Under the pieces are notes generated by a model that ran no database searches, had not been told where the DNA came from, and saw only the letters and a program-made list of their open reading frames with translations. This document shows, in pieces, positions 11,812 to 21,923 of a stretch of 64,000 nt of DNA (position 1 is its first letter; each line of letters opens with the position of its first letter). Source of the DNA: Simmondsia chinensis (taxonomy: Eukaryota > Streptophyta > Magnoliopsida > Caryophyllales > Simmondsiaceae); contig JAGTTD010000003.1 of the NCBI GenBank assembly GCA_018398585.1, forward strand, positions 4,906,637 through 4,970,636, read 5' to 3'. The translations under genes and the position numbers were made by a program.

Positions 11812-12185
11812 ATGGATGAAGAAGACGTCTCTCCTCATCAGCCGGCCTTAGATCTGGACCTTGACCCCATCCCGGATACCACCATTTCCTCTCATCTTAG
11901 TGTTCCTGTGGATGCCACCACCCCACTCATTCGCTCTACCGAGGATGCCGCCATCTCCACTTCAGTTTTGCCTCCGCCTATTCTGTTCTCAGTCGAGGTA
12001 GAACCGCCAACAGAGACTGATCCTCCAGTGCTGCTGTAATAGTTCGAGGAATTTGAAAATGTTGCTCCCAACCCTGCCTTTCCGGTTTCTCCAACCTCTA
12101 AACCGTGCCCATTATTCTCAGCCAGCTCTGAGCAGCCAATCGAGACAGATCTCCTAGTATTTCCACAGCTGCTCTCAGACTTATA
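11812..12185 (+). pseudogene. proline/acid-rich decayed reading frame
   Basis: From ATG 11812 a frame rich in P, D, E, S and T (PHQPALDLDLDPIPDTTISS) runs 75 codons to TAA, then continues in frame with similar composition (SPTSKPCPLFSASSEQ) to about 12185. It occupies the place of pol between gag and the 3' LTR. No domain is recognised. It could be a gag C-terminal tail or non-coding filler. Confidence 0.4.
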
Positions 12186-12502
12186 GGGTGAGGTCACCAT
12201 TTCCACTCAGCTCCCACTCACCCACCAACTCTTCAACTACCGGGTAGACCGCCAACCGGATGACTTCACGAATCCCCACTGATACAGTTACAATAGATAG
12301 TATTTGATCAGGGAGGATTCTTTACATTCCGAAGTTGGGTCTGTGTCCATGACCCTTGGGGGCAAGAATCTTTGGAGGGAAAAGAAGTCATACAAGCTGA
12401 AGTGGGATTTGGCGCACAAAAGGACCCACTGAGTCCCCACCGCCCAAGTGGCTACCTTGTTCTTGATGCTTGGGGACGATGATCTTTTCAAGGGGGCGGT
12501 GT

Positions 12503-12796
12503 TGATACGATTATACCAACTTGAGGGATGCCACGTCATCAAACCCGCCATGTCACCAAAGTGCCATGTCATCAAGGGCCTAGAACCTTTCATTTGCTAT
12601 TATAAATAAGGGGTGTTGAGAGTTAATTAGACATGTTGAAGTATTATGTGTCTGTTCTTCTTCTCCCCCTAATTCTCTCTATCTTCTCCCCCCTTTCCCC
12701 TATATTAGCTCTTTTAATCCTCCATTGGAGGTTAATTCTGTCAATCTATGTACAAACTGTTATGATTTCCAGTTGATTACTGTCTTTATCGTATCA
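12503..12796 (+). repeat. 3' LTR, 294 bp
   Basis: It begins TGATACGATT and ends CGTATCA, a 7-base inverted pair (tgatacg/cgtatca). It has a TATA box at 12601-12611 and the TSD tgaac follows directly. Confidence 0.93.
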
Positions 12797-12801
12797 TGAA
12801 C

Positions 12802-13625
12802 AACAACCATCTTACACATTTGAAGCTGTTACATATTTATATACACATCTTACAAGTGCAATGGATGCATACTTATATATGGGTCTCAATATAAAAAGTT
12901 AAAAGGAAATGGAAGAGGAAAGTAAAAGAGTACAATATAATGTAAAGAATAAACACTGTACATTATCGAACGAACCAACCCACTCAACTTACCAATTTTC
13001 ATGAGACGATGACCAACCTAGTATTCAGCCACTGCAATTGATGTACTTCCTGCCATTGTAAATTGAGTATTTCAGTGAACAATTCCCGAATGGGAAAACG
13101 TAACACTTACCCGCAAAATGCACTAAACATTATAAATTTCATGTTGCTATAGCACAAACTAAATTCAAAGCTACTTGCAATATTAGGTTTTTTAGAAATT
13201 TTGGTTTTTTTTTTTTTTTTTTTGTTAGAATGAAAGGGAAATTAAAAACTGATCATGGATATTAATTGAGAAAAGTAATGAATTATGCATACTCCCATGA
13301 TATTGGCTATTGTTGTCGTTATTTTTTTAATTTTTATTTTTAGGTTCCACAGCATAGTAGTTATTTTATTTATTTAAATTTTTTTTTGGGTCCTACTATT
13401 TTACTTTATGGATAGTAGTGCCGTACGTGATAGTTGCTATGGTAATTTTTCTTTAACATTTTTATTTTTGGAAAAATCCATGTGGCATTTTAGAAATTTT
13501 ATTTGAGTTTCGGAAATTTTTGAGGGAGGAAACAATTTCTAATTAAGATATAAAGATAGATTCAGAATTTAAAATATTTAAATAATTAACTCATAAAATT
13601 AAACTAATTGCACATGCATGCATCT
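12802..13625. other. AT-rich intergenic DNA
   Basis: No gene or element end is recognised. It contains poly-T at about 13205-13224. Confidence 0.6.
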
Positions 13626-13923
13626 TGAAGAAAAATGAGATGCAAAGACACAATATTGGAAGAACACTTCTTCACTTGTATTTTCTTTTTTATTTTTTTT
13701 GGAATACATAAAACACATACAAGACACACACTTAAAAAGAGGAACTAGAAAACTAGAAAGGGAAAGATCCTACCTCTTGATTGAGAAGGAAGGACTCGGC
13801 TGGCAAGGAGGAGAAGAGGAGGAAAGTTTCCCTTTCTCATTCTTTCCTTAATTTACATGATTGAATTACCTATTTTGCTAAACATGTACAAATATATGTA
13901 TAATACAAAAACAATATTTAACA
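13626..13923 (-). repeat. 3' LTR of the copia element, 298 bp
   Basis: It starts tgaagaaaaatgag and ends tatttaaca on the plus strand, colinear with 18359-18653 with scattered substitutions. Confidence 0.93.
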
Positions 13924-14883
13924 CTCCCATCGAGTTGGAGCATGAAGATTAATCATGCCCAAGTTGCAAAGGAAAGTTATGTAACTGGCAGTAGCTAAAG
14001 TTTTTGTAAGAACATCGGCAATCTGATCTGCAGAGGGAACATAGGATGTGCTGATCTCCCTTCCAAGCAGCTTTTCCCAAATGAAGTGACAATCAATCTC
14101 TATATGTTTGATTCTCTCATGAAACACTAGATTAGAAGTTATGTGAAGAGCTACCTGATTATCACAATATAACATAGCAGGATCGTTAGCAGGGACAAGA
14201 AGAATAGATAACAAACGTCGCAACCACACGATTTCACTTGTAGTGGTGGCCATTGACCGATACTCAGCCTTAGCCGAAGAGCGGGAAACAACAGTTTGCT
14301 TCTTGGATCTCCATGAAATGGGTGCGTCTCCTAGAAAAATGGCATAACCTGTAGTTGATCGTCTTGTAGTAGGGCAAACTGCCCAATCGAAATCACAGAA
14401 TCCATGCAGTTTCAAGTCACTAGTAGACGGCAAAAATATCCCTTGTCCTGGAGTTCCCTTTAAATACCTTAGAAATCTCAGTACTGCATCAAAATGGGGT
14501 TCTCGTGGATCATGTGTGAACTGACTTGAAATAAGAACCGCATAACAAATATCAGGCCGAGTGATCGTCAAATATAACAATCTACCAACTAGACGTCTAT
14601 GCCGACCCTGGTCTTCAAACACTTCCCCCACTCCATTGGCTAATTCATGTTTTACTATAACTGGTGTAGAAATGGGTTTCGCACCTAACATCCCTACTTC
14701 ATCAAGAATGTCTAAAGTGTACTTGCGTTGGTTCAACATAACCCCTTCTGGAGACCGGGCCACTTCTATCCCCAAAAAATATTTTGTTGGTTCCAAGTTC
14801 TTTATCCCCAAAAATTTGTTTAGTATACCCTTCACTTCAGAGATGTGACTCATGTTATTGCCGGTTACAATGACATCATCCAC
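13924..14883 (-). pseudogene. copia reverse transcriptase 3' half and RNase H
   Basis: The frame of 321 codons (open from 14883, and starting a little upstream in the same frame) carries the catalytic YVDD box at its very start, with MDDVIVTGN following. It continues with the polymerase connection (PTKYFLGIEVARS, LVGRLLYLTITRPDI) and RNase H: SKKQTVVSRSSAKAEYRSMA, YCDNQVAL, HERIKHIEIDCHF. The usual DADWA of RNase H reads DFDWA, a substitution next to the first catalytic acid. The C-terminus ends normally a few codons inside the 3' LTR. It is separated from the rest of the polymerase by a frameshift, so it would not be made as part of an active enzyme. Confidence 0.92.
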
Positions 14884-15492
14884 ATATATGAGCGTGGTGG
14901 TAAAAATGTTTTTTATGAAAATAAGTAAAAAGGGAATAATCTAGCTTGGATTGACAAAAACCAATCTCGGTAAGGGTGGAGGTAAATTTCTGATTCCAAT
15001 TTTGAGATGCTTGCTTCAAGCCATAAAGGAATTTACGAAGTCGACAAACCGTTCCTTTGTTTTTGCGCTCAAAGCCTAAAGGAAGTTTCATGTACACTTC
15101 TGTATCAAGGTCCCCATGTAAGAAAGCATTATTAACATCAAGTTGGTGAATTATCCAACTACGAGTGGCTGCAACACACGTCTAACAGTTACTAATTTTG
15201 CAATAAGTGCGAAAGTATCAAGATAATCTATACCTTCCACTTGTGTATATCCCTTAGCCACTAACCAGGCCTTGTATCGTTCAACAGTCCCGTCTGATTT
15301 GTACTTCACCTTGTATACCCACTTTGAATCTACGACCTTCTTCCCATGTGGCAAATCTTCAAAGTTCCAGGTTTGATTTTGTAACAGTGCACAAATCTCC
15401 TTTTCCATAGCATCTCTCCAATGCTCATGTTGAACGGCTTGTTGAAAAGTCTTTGGCTCATCACATGATCTGATGGCGTTTAAAACTATCAC
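14884..15492 (-). pseudogene. copia reverse transcriptase, 5' half, frameshifted
   Basis: Frame 15492-15151 carries the fingers region (WRDAMEKEICALLQNQTW, VDSKWVYKVKYKSDGTVERY, LVAKGYTQVEGIDYLDTF). The next section (15097-14876) is in another frame: [24 protein letters not shown] third shift at an A-run (about 14905-14915) precedes the YVDD box. At least two indels therefore break the polymerase. Confidence 0.9.
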
Positions 15493-15677
15493 GTGGGTGT
15501 TAGAAAATTGTGCGTTAGAGATAAAATTTGAGAAAGATAGAGAATACTCGAATTAGCTGACGGATTAGGCGCATTGCGATGGGTTATGGAAGAAGGCAAG
15601 TCACAAACATAATCATGATATCTAACCGGTACAGTGCGAATGCGATTACTTCTTCTTGCCACTATCTCGGAACCCAG

Positions 15678-16801
15678 TTATGGACTAATATCAATATCGG
15701 AATCTGGAGCACGCATATGATCATCCGCCCTGACCGACTCACTGTCGGTTGGGACTGCAGATACCGGGTCTGCCGATCTCGGTTTGGGCATCTGGGTGCC
15801 AAACGATTCGGTTGACTCAGTCGTTTTCTGGTTCGGTTCATCCTCATACAAAATATCAGTTGGGATTTTAGTCTCATTATCGAAATCAGATTTCTCTTTA
15901 GTTGAGTTTGCATAGGGAAAAATATCCTCATAAAATCGAGCATCCCTAGATAACACTATTTTATTACTTTCAAGACAATATACTTTATATCCTTTTTGGC
16001 AATGAGGATAACCTATAAAGATGATAGGTTACACTCTACTATCAAATTTATAACTAGTCTTCATATGATAATAACATAAACAACCAAACACACGCAAGTG
16101 TTCATAAACCGGTTGTTTACTTGATAAAATTTCGTACGAACTCTTGTTTTTCAGTGCAACAGATGGAGTTAGGTTAATATTATAAGTTGCTGTCAAAATA
16201 CACTCACCCCAAAATATTTTTGGAAGGTTGGCTTGAAACCGAAGAGCTCTCCCAACTTCTAACAGGTGTTTGAGCTTGCACTCTACCACTCTATTTTGTT
16301 TTGGAGTTCCTATCATGGAAGATTGTGTCTGAATTCCATGCTTAGCATAAAAGTCCAATAACGGGCCTGCCTTGAATTCCTGTCCATTACCACTCCAAAC
16401 TTGTTTGACAAGTAAACCAAATTGAGTTCAAACCGTAGAACAAAAACCCATAAGAAGATAAGGGGTTTGGGATTTGTCTCTCATCAGAAAAACCCATGTG
16501 CACCGACTAAAATCATCAACAATTGTAAGAAAGTATTGCCCTCCTGTTAAAGATTTCATATGATAAGGACCCCAAGTGTCGCAATGTATAAATTCAAAAC
16601 AAGCAAAAGTTTCCGTAACAGATAAAGGAAAGGGCAACCATGCCTGTTTGGCACGGTTACAAACATCACAAACAACATTCGAGTTCTCAATATCCAAAAG
16701 CGGAAAAGTAGATAATTTAAAAATCGGAGTATGTCCCAATCGGTGATGCCATAACACCGTGCTAGTTCAGCCTTGGACCGTGAGAGCTTTAACCGTCCCA
16801 T
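15678..16801 (-). pseudogene. copia integrase and linker
   Basis: One frame with stops reads: the HHCC zinc domain (HHRLGH, CDVCNRAKQ), core motifs HCDTWGPY and VDDFSR, the GTPKQN box with the catalytic E in VVECKLKHLLE, and NLPKIFWGECILTATYNIN. Stop codons fall around 16425 and 16026. The linker continues with SRDARFYEDIFPYAN (15950-15900), a familiar copia motif before the polymerase. It would have inserted cDNA into host DNA when intact. Confidence 0.9.
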
Positions 16802-17062
16802 CTTGTGTCGTCAAGACGTATAACCCATCCCTTTGCCTACCTACTCCAATAAGCTTCTTTGAGCGTAGGTCCTGTATGTAACAAAAGTAGGGTTAAAAGG
16901 TTAACACACAATTTCTATTTCGAGTTATTCTACTCGTGGACAAAAGATTGTAGTGAAAACCAGGAACATATAAAACACCCTCAAGCACAATATTGCTTGA
17001 AATCCGAGCCTTTCCCACATGAGTTACCGTCAATTGTGACCCATTTGGTAGTCTCACTGGTC

Positions 17063-18160
17063 CTACCGACGTGTTATCGAAATATCATACATAACACTCA
17101 ACGCGAAAACCATGTGATCAGATTCTCCAGTGTCTATAATCCAAGTGTGAGATAAGCATTTGACCCCACCTGTGAGATTTATGCTAGCAGATCCTGTAGA
17201 GGGTCCAAGTAACGCTAAAAGCTGTTGGTACTGACACGGAGAAAGACCTATGATGGGACTTTCCCCATTTTGTTCAGTCGGCTGCTGGGTGGCTGCCACC
17301 GCAACCATGTTTCGGGCTCCACCACTCGAATTCTTGATTCTCCAACCTGGGGGATATCCAACAAGCTCGAAACATCTATCTTTAGTATGTCCCTGCTTCT
17401 TACAATGAGTACATGTGGGACAGTTAGAACGACGATTAAAGTTGCCCATATTGGGCCAGGGACTACCAACCGTGGCTGCTGTTGGTGTTGATGTAGTGAA
17501 GGCTGCAGCTTCCGGGACCAAATGTGTCCCGACTGCCACCAACTGTTGACACAAAGCTGAGTATGCATTTCCCATTGTGGGTAATGGTTTGGTGTTCATC
17601 AATTGGGACCTAACAGTTGAAAAAGAAGCATCTAAACCCATAAGCAAGTCTAGTAATCACTCCATATCGCAGATGGCCGAAAACGCTTGGCCTGAACCGC
17701 AAGTACAAGGTGGTATGGCAACTAAGGTGTAGAGTTCATCCCACAAAGCTCTCAATTTGGTAAAATAATCAGAAATTGGCATATTTGCTTGCTTTAGTTG
17801 CGAAATCTCGCGCTTAATTTCATAAACGTGGGGAATATTGCCTTGGAAAAAATGTTCATTTAAGTCCAATCATGTATCTCAGTAAGACTCGAAATAAGCA
17901 ATACTATCATGAATCTCTTTAGAGACTGAATTTATAATCCATGAGGACACCATAGAGTCGCAAGCACCCTAGTTTTCAAAATCAGGAGAATCTTCCTTTG
18001 GCCTATCAATTGTTCCATCCAAAAAACCGATCTTGTGGTTCACTTTAAAAACTCTAAGAATCGCGCTCCGCCACACCGGAAAATTTTTCCCAGTTAAAAT
18101 GTCTTTAACAAGGGTTAACCTTGGATGATTCGAGGGATGAAGATAGAAGGATGAGCTCAC
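17063..18160 (-). pseudogene. copia gag and start of protease
   Basis: From ATG 18160 the product begins MSSSFYLHPSNHPRL, then TGKNFPVWRSAILR, typical of copia gag. A stop falls after about 63 codons. The same frame resumes with YFTKLRALWDELYTL (17780 region), has a further stop near 17655, then carries a CCHC knuckle CTHCKKQGHTKDRC (17372-17413) and the protease box WIIDTGESDHM, where the usual A after DTG is E. The frame is lost near 17063. A likely original initiator is 18160, about 190 bases downstream of the primer site. Confidence 0.9.
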
Positions 18161-18346
18161 ATCAAGAGCTCCCCTTGTGTTGATTATCCTTGATTTTTGC
18201 TAAAATTTTCACCCGACATTATGAAAAAAATAGAAATAAATCACAAAATAAGACAAGTAAATATGAAGGGAAAAAAATTTTCTCACCGTGGGAGAGGCGT
18301 GCGTGTTATTTGAGTGCAGAAGAATCGGGTTTGTAGAATCAAGCCC

Positions 18347-18358
18347 GCTCTGATACCA
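18347..18358 (-). other. primer-binding site, initiator-Met tRNA
   Basis: On the minus strand it reads TGGTATCAGAGC exactly, immediately against the LTR end with no spacer. Confidence 0.93.
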
Positions 18359-18653
18359 TGAAGAAAAATGAGATACAAAGACACAATATTAGAAGAACGC
18401 TTCTTCACCTATATTTTCTTTTGTTTTTTTGGAATACATAAAACACATACAAAACACACACTTAAAAAGAGGAAATAGAAAACTAGAAAGGGAAGGATAC
18501 TACCTCTTGATTGAGGAGGAAGGATTCGGCTGGCAAGGAGGGGAAGAGGGGGAAAGTTTCACTTTCTCATTCTTTTCTTAATTTGCATGATTGAATTACC
18601 TATTTTGTTATACATGTACAAATATACGTATAATATAAAAATAGTATTTAACA
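18359..18653 (-). repeat. 5' LTR of the copia element, 295 bp
   Basis: It is colinear with 13626-13923. The ends are tgaagaa and tttaaca on the plus strand. Confidence 0.93.
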
Positions 18654-18658
18654 TATCT

Positions 18659-19210
18659 AAGTCTTCAAAATTTTTTGACCCCACTTTGAAAGTAATTTAA
18701 ATTCTTGTTTGCAAGTAAATAATAACTTTTTACAATTTGAGGGTGGGCTTAAGACCACCCTGCCCATACATTAAATCTGCTACTACATATATGTACTTTC
18801 CCGTTTAAAAAGGCCATTTACATGTCATTGTCAATCCTACAGTAAAATATACAGTTGTATTTGTCGCTTTTAAAAAAAATAATAATTTAAAATAGTCTAT
18901 ACTTGCAACTACATTAAATATTCGCATTCTATATTTTCCCACGTTTGCCACTTTAATTGTCAAACTATTGATTGCACATATCATTTACTATGTGTTATAT
19001 TTTTGCTATAGATATTGCGACTAATATTACCCTTTAATTTTATAAGCCAATAATTTTTTGACATAAATTTTTGTATATATAATCAAATAATATAAATACT
19101 CATTAAATTTCATTTCATTTTCGCTCCATGGTGCAATAACAGAGCTCAGCATAGGCCCTGATGTCCGTCCCCCCACTCCAAATATTGACAATCCCACTTT
19201 TTCTTTTGTT
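18659..19210. other. AT-rich intergenic DNA
   Basis: I see no gene, element end or RNA in this stretch. Confidence 0.6.
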
Positions 19211-19617
19211 AGGGGATTTTTATTGACAACTATTCAAATTTTAGGCGCGGATTTAAAAAATTACGTAAATTTTCTAATATTTTAAAATTATGTATGCCTA
19301 AACTTTTCAAAATTTTCGATGTCGTACCTTAATATTAACGTCGTTAACATCTGTTAATTTTTGTTGACATGACATTTAAATAATATTCTTTTTAAATATA
19401 AAAATTATTTTTAAATGTTTACAAATTTTTAATATATATCAAATATTTATTAAATATTTAAATGCAAATATGAATTTTTAATAATTATTTTAAAGGTGTG
19501 GTATTGAACAATTTCGGAAAGTTTAAGTGCGACTTTGAAAAATAAGAAAATTTTTATGATTTTTTGAAACCACATCTAAAATTTAAGTGATTTTCAATAA
19601 GAAAAAAAAAAACCCCT
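19211..19617. mobile_element. fold-back MITE with long inverted arms
   Basis: The ends are AGGGGATTTTTATTGA and its near complement (tcaataag...cccct). The two halves are inverted copies over most of their length: the left arm carries tttcaaaattttcgatgtcg with gtacctt, the right arm carries its diverged complement (aaggtgtggtattgaac...). The short AT-rich centre contains ttgttgacatgacat. There is no coding capacity. A clear target duplication was not found, so the superfamily is unassigned. The family recurs at 30500-30820. Confidence 0.7.
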
Positions 19618-20364
19618 TTTGATAATTAGAGAGATAAGATTAACAGAAGTATTTCAAAAAAATATTGTCGAACAAAAGAAAGAAATAAAAAAATGGAAAT
19701 CCCGCAAATTGCAATGTTATTGTTATGTGGGGGGTGTTAAATGGAGGGGTAGAAATAAAAAATGGGAATCCCGCAGGGAAACAATACCTACACTTACTAG
19801 CTTTGCATTTATGTTTTTATTACTATTACCTTCGTTGCAAACTGAGATTGTGGCATTTTTAACTAAATATTCTATTTCTACCCTCCAAAAAGGTTTTATT
19901 TTGCCTACTTCTCCTATCGTTTTCATTTCCTTCATAGTTTAAAAGTTTCGTAAAGTTGTTTTGTTATTAACAAGTTCGTGCTAACAATAATGTTATCCAT
20001 TTTGTTTCTTAAATTTTTATGGCCTATTGTGTATTGTTGATAATGGTTTTTGGTTGATTTAGGGCGCATCGGATTTGGAAAAAAAATATAAGTTAATTAA
20101 GATTTTTTTTTTAAAACCCTTTATTTAATGGAAAATATGTTGTGAATATGACTAGTTTTCTGAAAATTTTTAATAAAACAAGTTTTTCATTTTTGTTTTA
20201 CTCTTTGCACTCACAATTGAAACATAGCCGTTTCTTTTTCTTAAAACTTCATTTGTAACTACGAATATCATTTTTCTATATTTTTGTTTTATATTTGATT
20301 AGTATGCTTTACATTTATATAGAAAAAACTTAAAAATTATAAGTTTACAAAATAAAAATATTCA
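19618..20364. other. AT-rich intergenic DNA
   Basis: The plus-strand ORF 19619-19942 (107 codons) has no recognisable domain and lies in low-complexity sequence. No other feature is seen. Confidence 0.55.
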
Positions 20365-20854
20365 TGATGCAGCGAGCTTAGGCGCCTAGGCCCTACCTTG
20401 GCGGAAGGAAGCTTATGGCAGGAATACGCAGGGCAAGTACTTGGCGCTACCTGGACTTGGCGCCACCATGGTAAAGCATGGTTGAAGGCCTTCTGAGATT
20501 TTTGGCTTGATTTACGGACGGTTTTGGTTGATTTCGAGCTCAACAAATTATCTCTTTCCTTAATTTTGATTTATCCTTTATTAGTTGTTTATTTCCTTAA
20601 TTCGGTTTACATTAGATTTGAATTTAAATAGGAATCCCTCATCTATATAAAGGAATGTTACGTTAGTTTAGAAACCATCTAATTAGAATTCCAATAAATT
20701 ATTTTTTTTCCATTTTGCGACCTCGATTTCTCAACCTCTGAGAAACGAGCTTATGAACCTCTTTTGTTAATTTTATTTCAGTAATAATAAAATACAAAAG
20801 GGAAGGCCGTTGAACCTTCCCATTGTCCAATTTTCCCTACCACGCGCTGCATCA
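20365..20854 (+). repeat. 5' LTR, 490 bp
   Basis: It begins TGATGCAGCG and ends CGCTGCATCA, a perfect 10-base terminal inverted pair. A TATA box (tctatataaagg, about 20643) and a polyadenylation-like aataaaa (about 20786) lie in the expected order for U3-R-U5. Confidence 0.95.
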
Positions 20855-20856
20855 TC

Positions 20857-20868
20857 TGGTATCAGAGC
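20857..20868 (+). other. primer-binding site, initiator-Met tRNA
   Basis: The exact sequence TGGTATCAGAGC lies two bases after the 5' LTR. Confidence 0.95.
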
Positions 20869-20888
20869 GCAGTTCGCTTCCTGTAACG

Positions 20889-21923
20889 ATGGCCCCTGGA
20901 AGACGTGAAAGGAATGCTACCGTGGAAGACCTTACCGACCAAGATCGCCACCAGCAGCACGAGAGGAGATTTGAGGAACTGGAAGAAATATTCCGACGGA
21001 TTGAGCAACACTTGGTCCAAATCGATGCTAACCTCAACTCTATGGGTGGAGCGAGGCACCAACGTCACCCTTCGCCTGGTGTGAATGGCGAAGACGAGGA
21101 TGATCCCTTCGTGAACCCTTTCTTCAATGAAGACCAACCGGACCCAAGGCTTAGGCGACACTAGCGCCGAGGTGAAGACTGTGACAATCAAAGGTGGGAA
21201 TCCGGGCTTCGGATCGAGATGCCGGAGTTCAATGGCGAAGGGCGTCCAGAGGACCTCTTAGATTAGCTTGTAGCTGTCGAGGAAGTCCTTGAATTTAGGG
21301 AAATATCGGATAAAAAGTAGGCGCCGCTCATCGCTACTCGCCTTCGAGGTAGAGCCGCCGCCTGGTGGCACCAACTGAAACAAACCTGGCTTAGGAAAGG
21401 GAAGTCCAAGATTGAAACGTGGGAGAAGATGAATAAACACCTTCGTTGCGCCTTCTTACCGTACAATCATGCACGGATCATGCACCGACGCCTTCAAGGG
21501 TTACGCCTAGGCTCGAAGTCTGTAGAAGATTACACTGCCGAGTTCAACTCCCTAGTCGCCAGAAACGACTTGGCAGAGTCTGAAGAAAAGTTGGCGGATC
21601 GCTTTATTAGTGGCCTAAGAGAGCCCATCTAAGACGTACTCAACATGTTTGATATCTTTACTGTGGCTGAGGCGTCTCAAAGAGCCATGAACATGGAACG
21701 GCAACAAAAGCGCCGGCCTTCTGATGGGACCGGGAATACACCAACAGGCGGTAGGGATCTGAACCGTGTACCGCTAACTCACAATCACAATGCCCAGAAC
21801 AGAGCCCCTCCTATTGTCATTGGGAAGCAGGTTAATCAAGAGGTAGGTGGTTCATCCCGTATACGTTGCTTCAAGTGCGGAGAAGTAGGTCACCGTGCCT
21901 CTGAATGCCGAATCACCAAGTAA
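20889..21923 (+). pseudogene. gypsy gag polyprotein with premature stops
   Basis: From ATG 20889 (21 bases after the primer site) the frame begins MAPGRRERNATVEDL, followed by a charged coiled-coil-like stretch (RRFEELEEIFRRIEQHL). In-frame stops occur at 21162-21164, twice near 21264-21320, and at 21630-21632. Between them lie capsid motifs: EMPEFNGEGRPEDLLD, AAAWWHQLK, KSVEDYTAEFNSLVARNDL and ADRFISGLREPI. The CCHC knuckle CFKCGEVGHRASEC precedes the TAA at 21921. When intact it would form the particle that packages element RNA. Confidence 0.9.

Larger units (their letters stand above)
10436..12796 (+). mobile_element. compact non-autonomous gypsy-like LTR element with perfect TSD
   Basis: Two LTRs of 294 bp each flank a 1773-bp interior. 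The host sequence tgaac is duplicated exactly at 10431-10435 and 12797-12801, which fixes both ends. A primer site (tagtattagagc, 10732-10743, 10 of 12 matches to the initiator-Met site) follows the 5' LTR. A purine tract (aagggggcggtgt) precedes the 3' LTR. The interior holds a CAC/CAT-rich leader, a gag remnant and a proline-rich decayed reading frame. No protease, polymerase or integrase is present, so it depends on enzymes in trans. The first base of the 5' LTR is A instead of T. Confidence 0.92.
13626..18653 (-). mobile_element. degenerate Ty1/copia retrotransposon
   Basis: LTRs at 13626-13923 and 18359-18653 flank a 4.4-kb interior in the order gag, protease, integrase, reverse transcriptase, RNase H on the minus strand, which is the Ty1/copia order. 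A perfect initiator-Met primer site (18347-18358) abuts the right-hand 5' LTR. The purine tract GATGGGAG abuts the 3' LTR. Flanks catct and tatct agree at 4 of 5 bases, a likely aged target duplication. Coding sections fall in different frames (gag one frame, integrase a second, polymerase a third), with several stops, so it is not functional. Confidence 0.93.

Noticed and set aside
21895..21923. Programmed frameshift between gag and pol
   Set aside because: The copy is full of stops, so the frame change can be simple decay; no slippery heptamer was evident.
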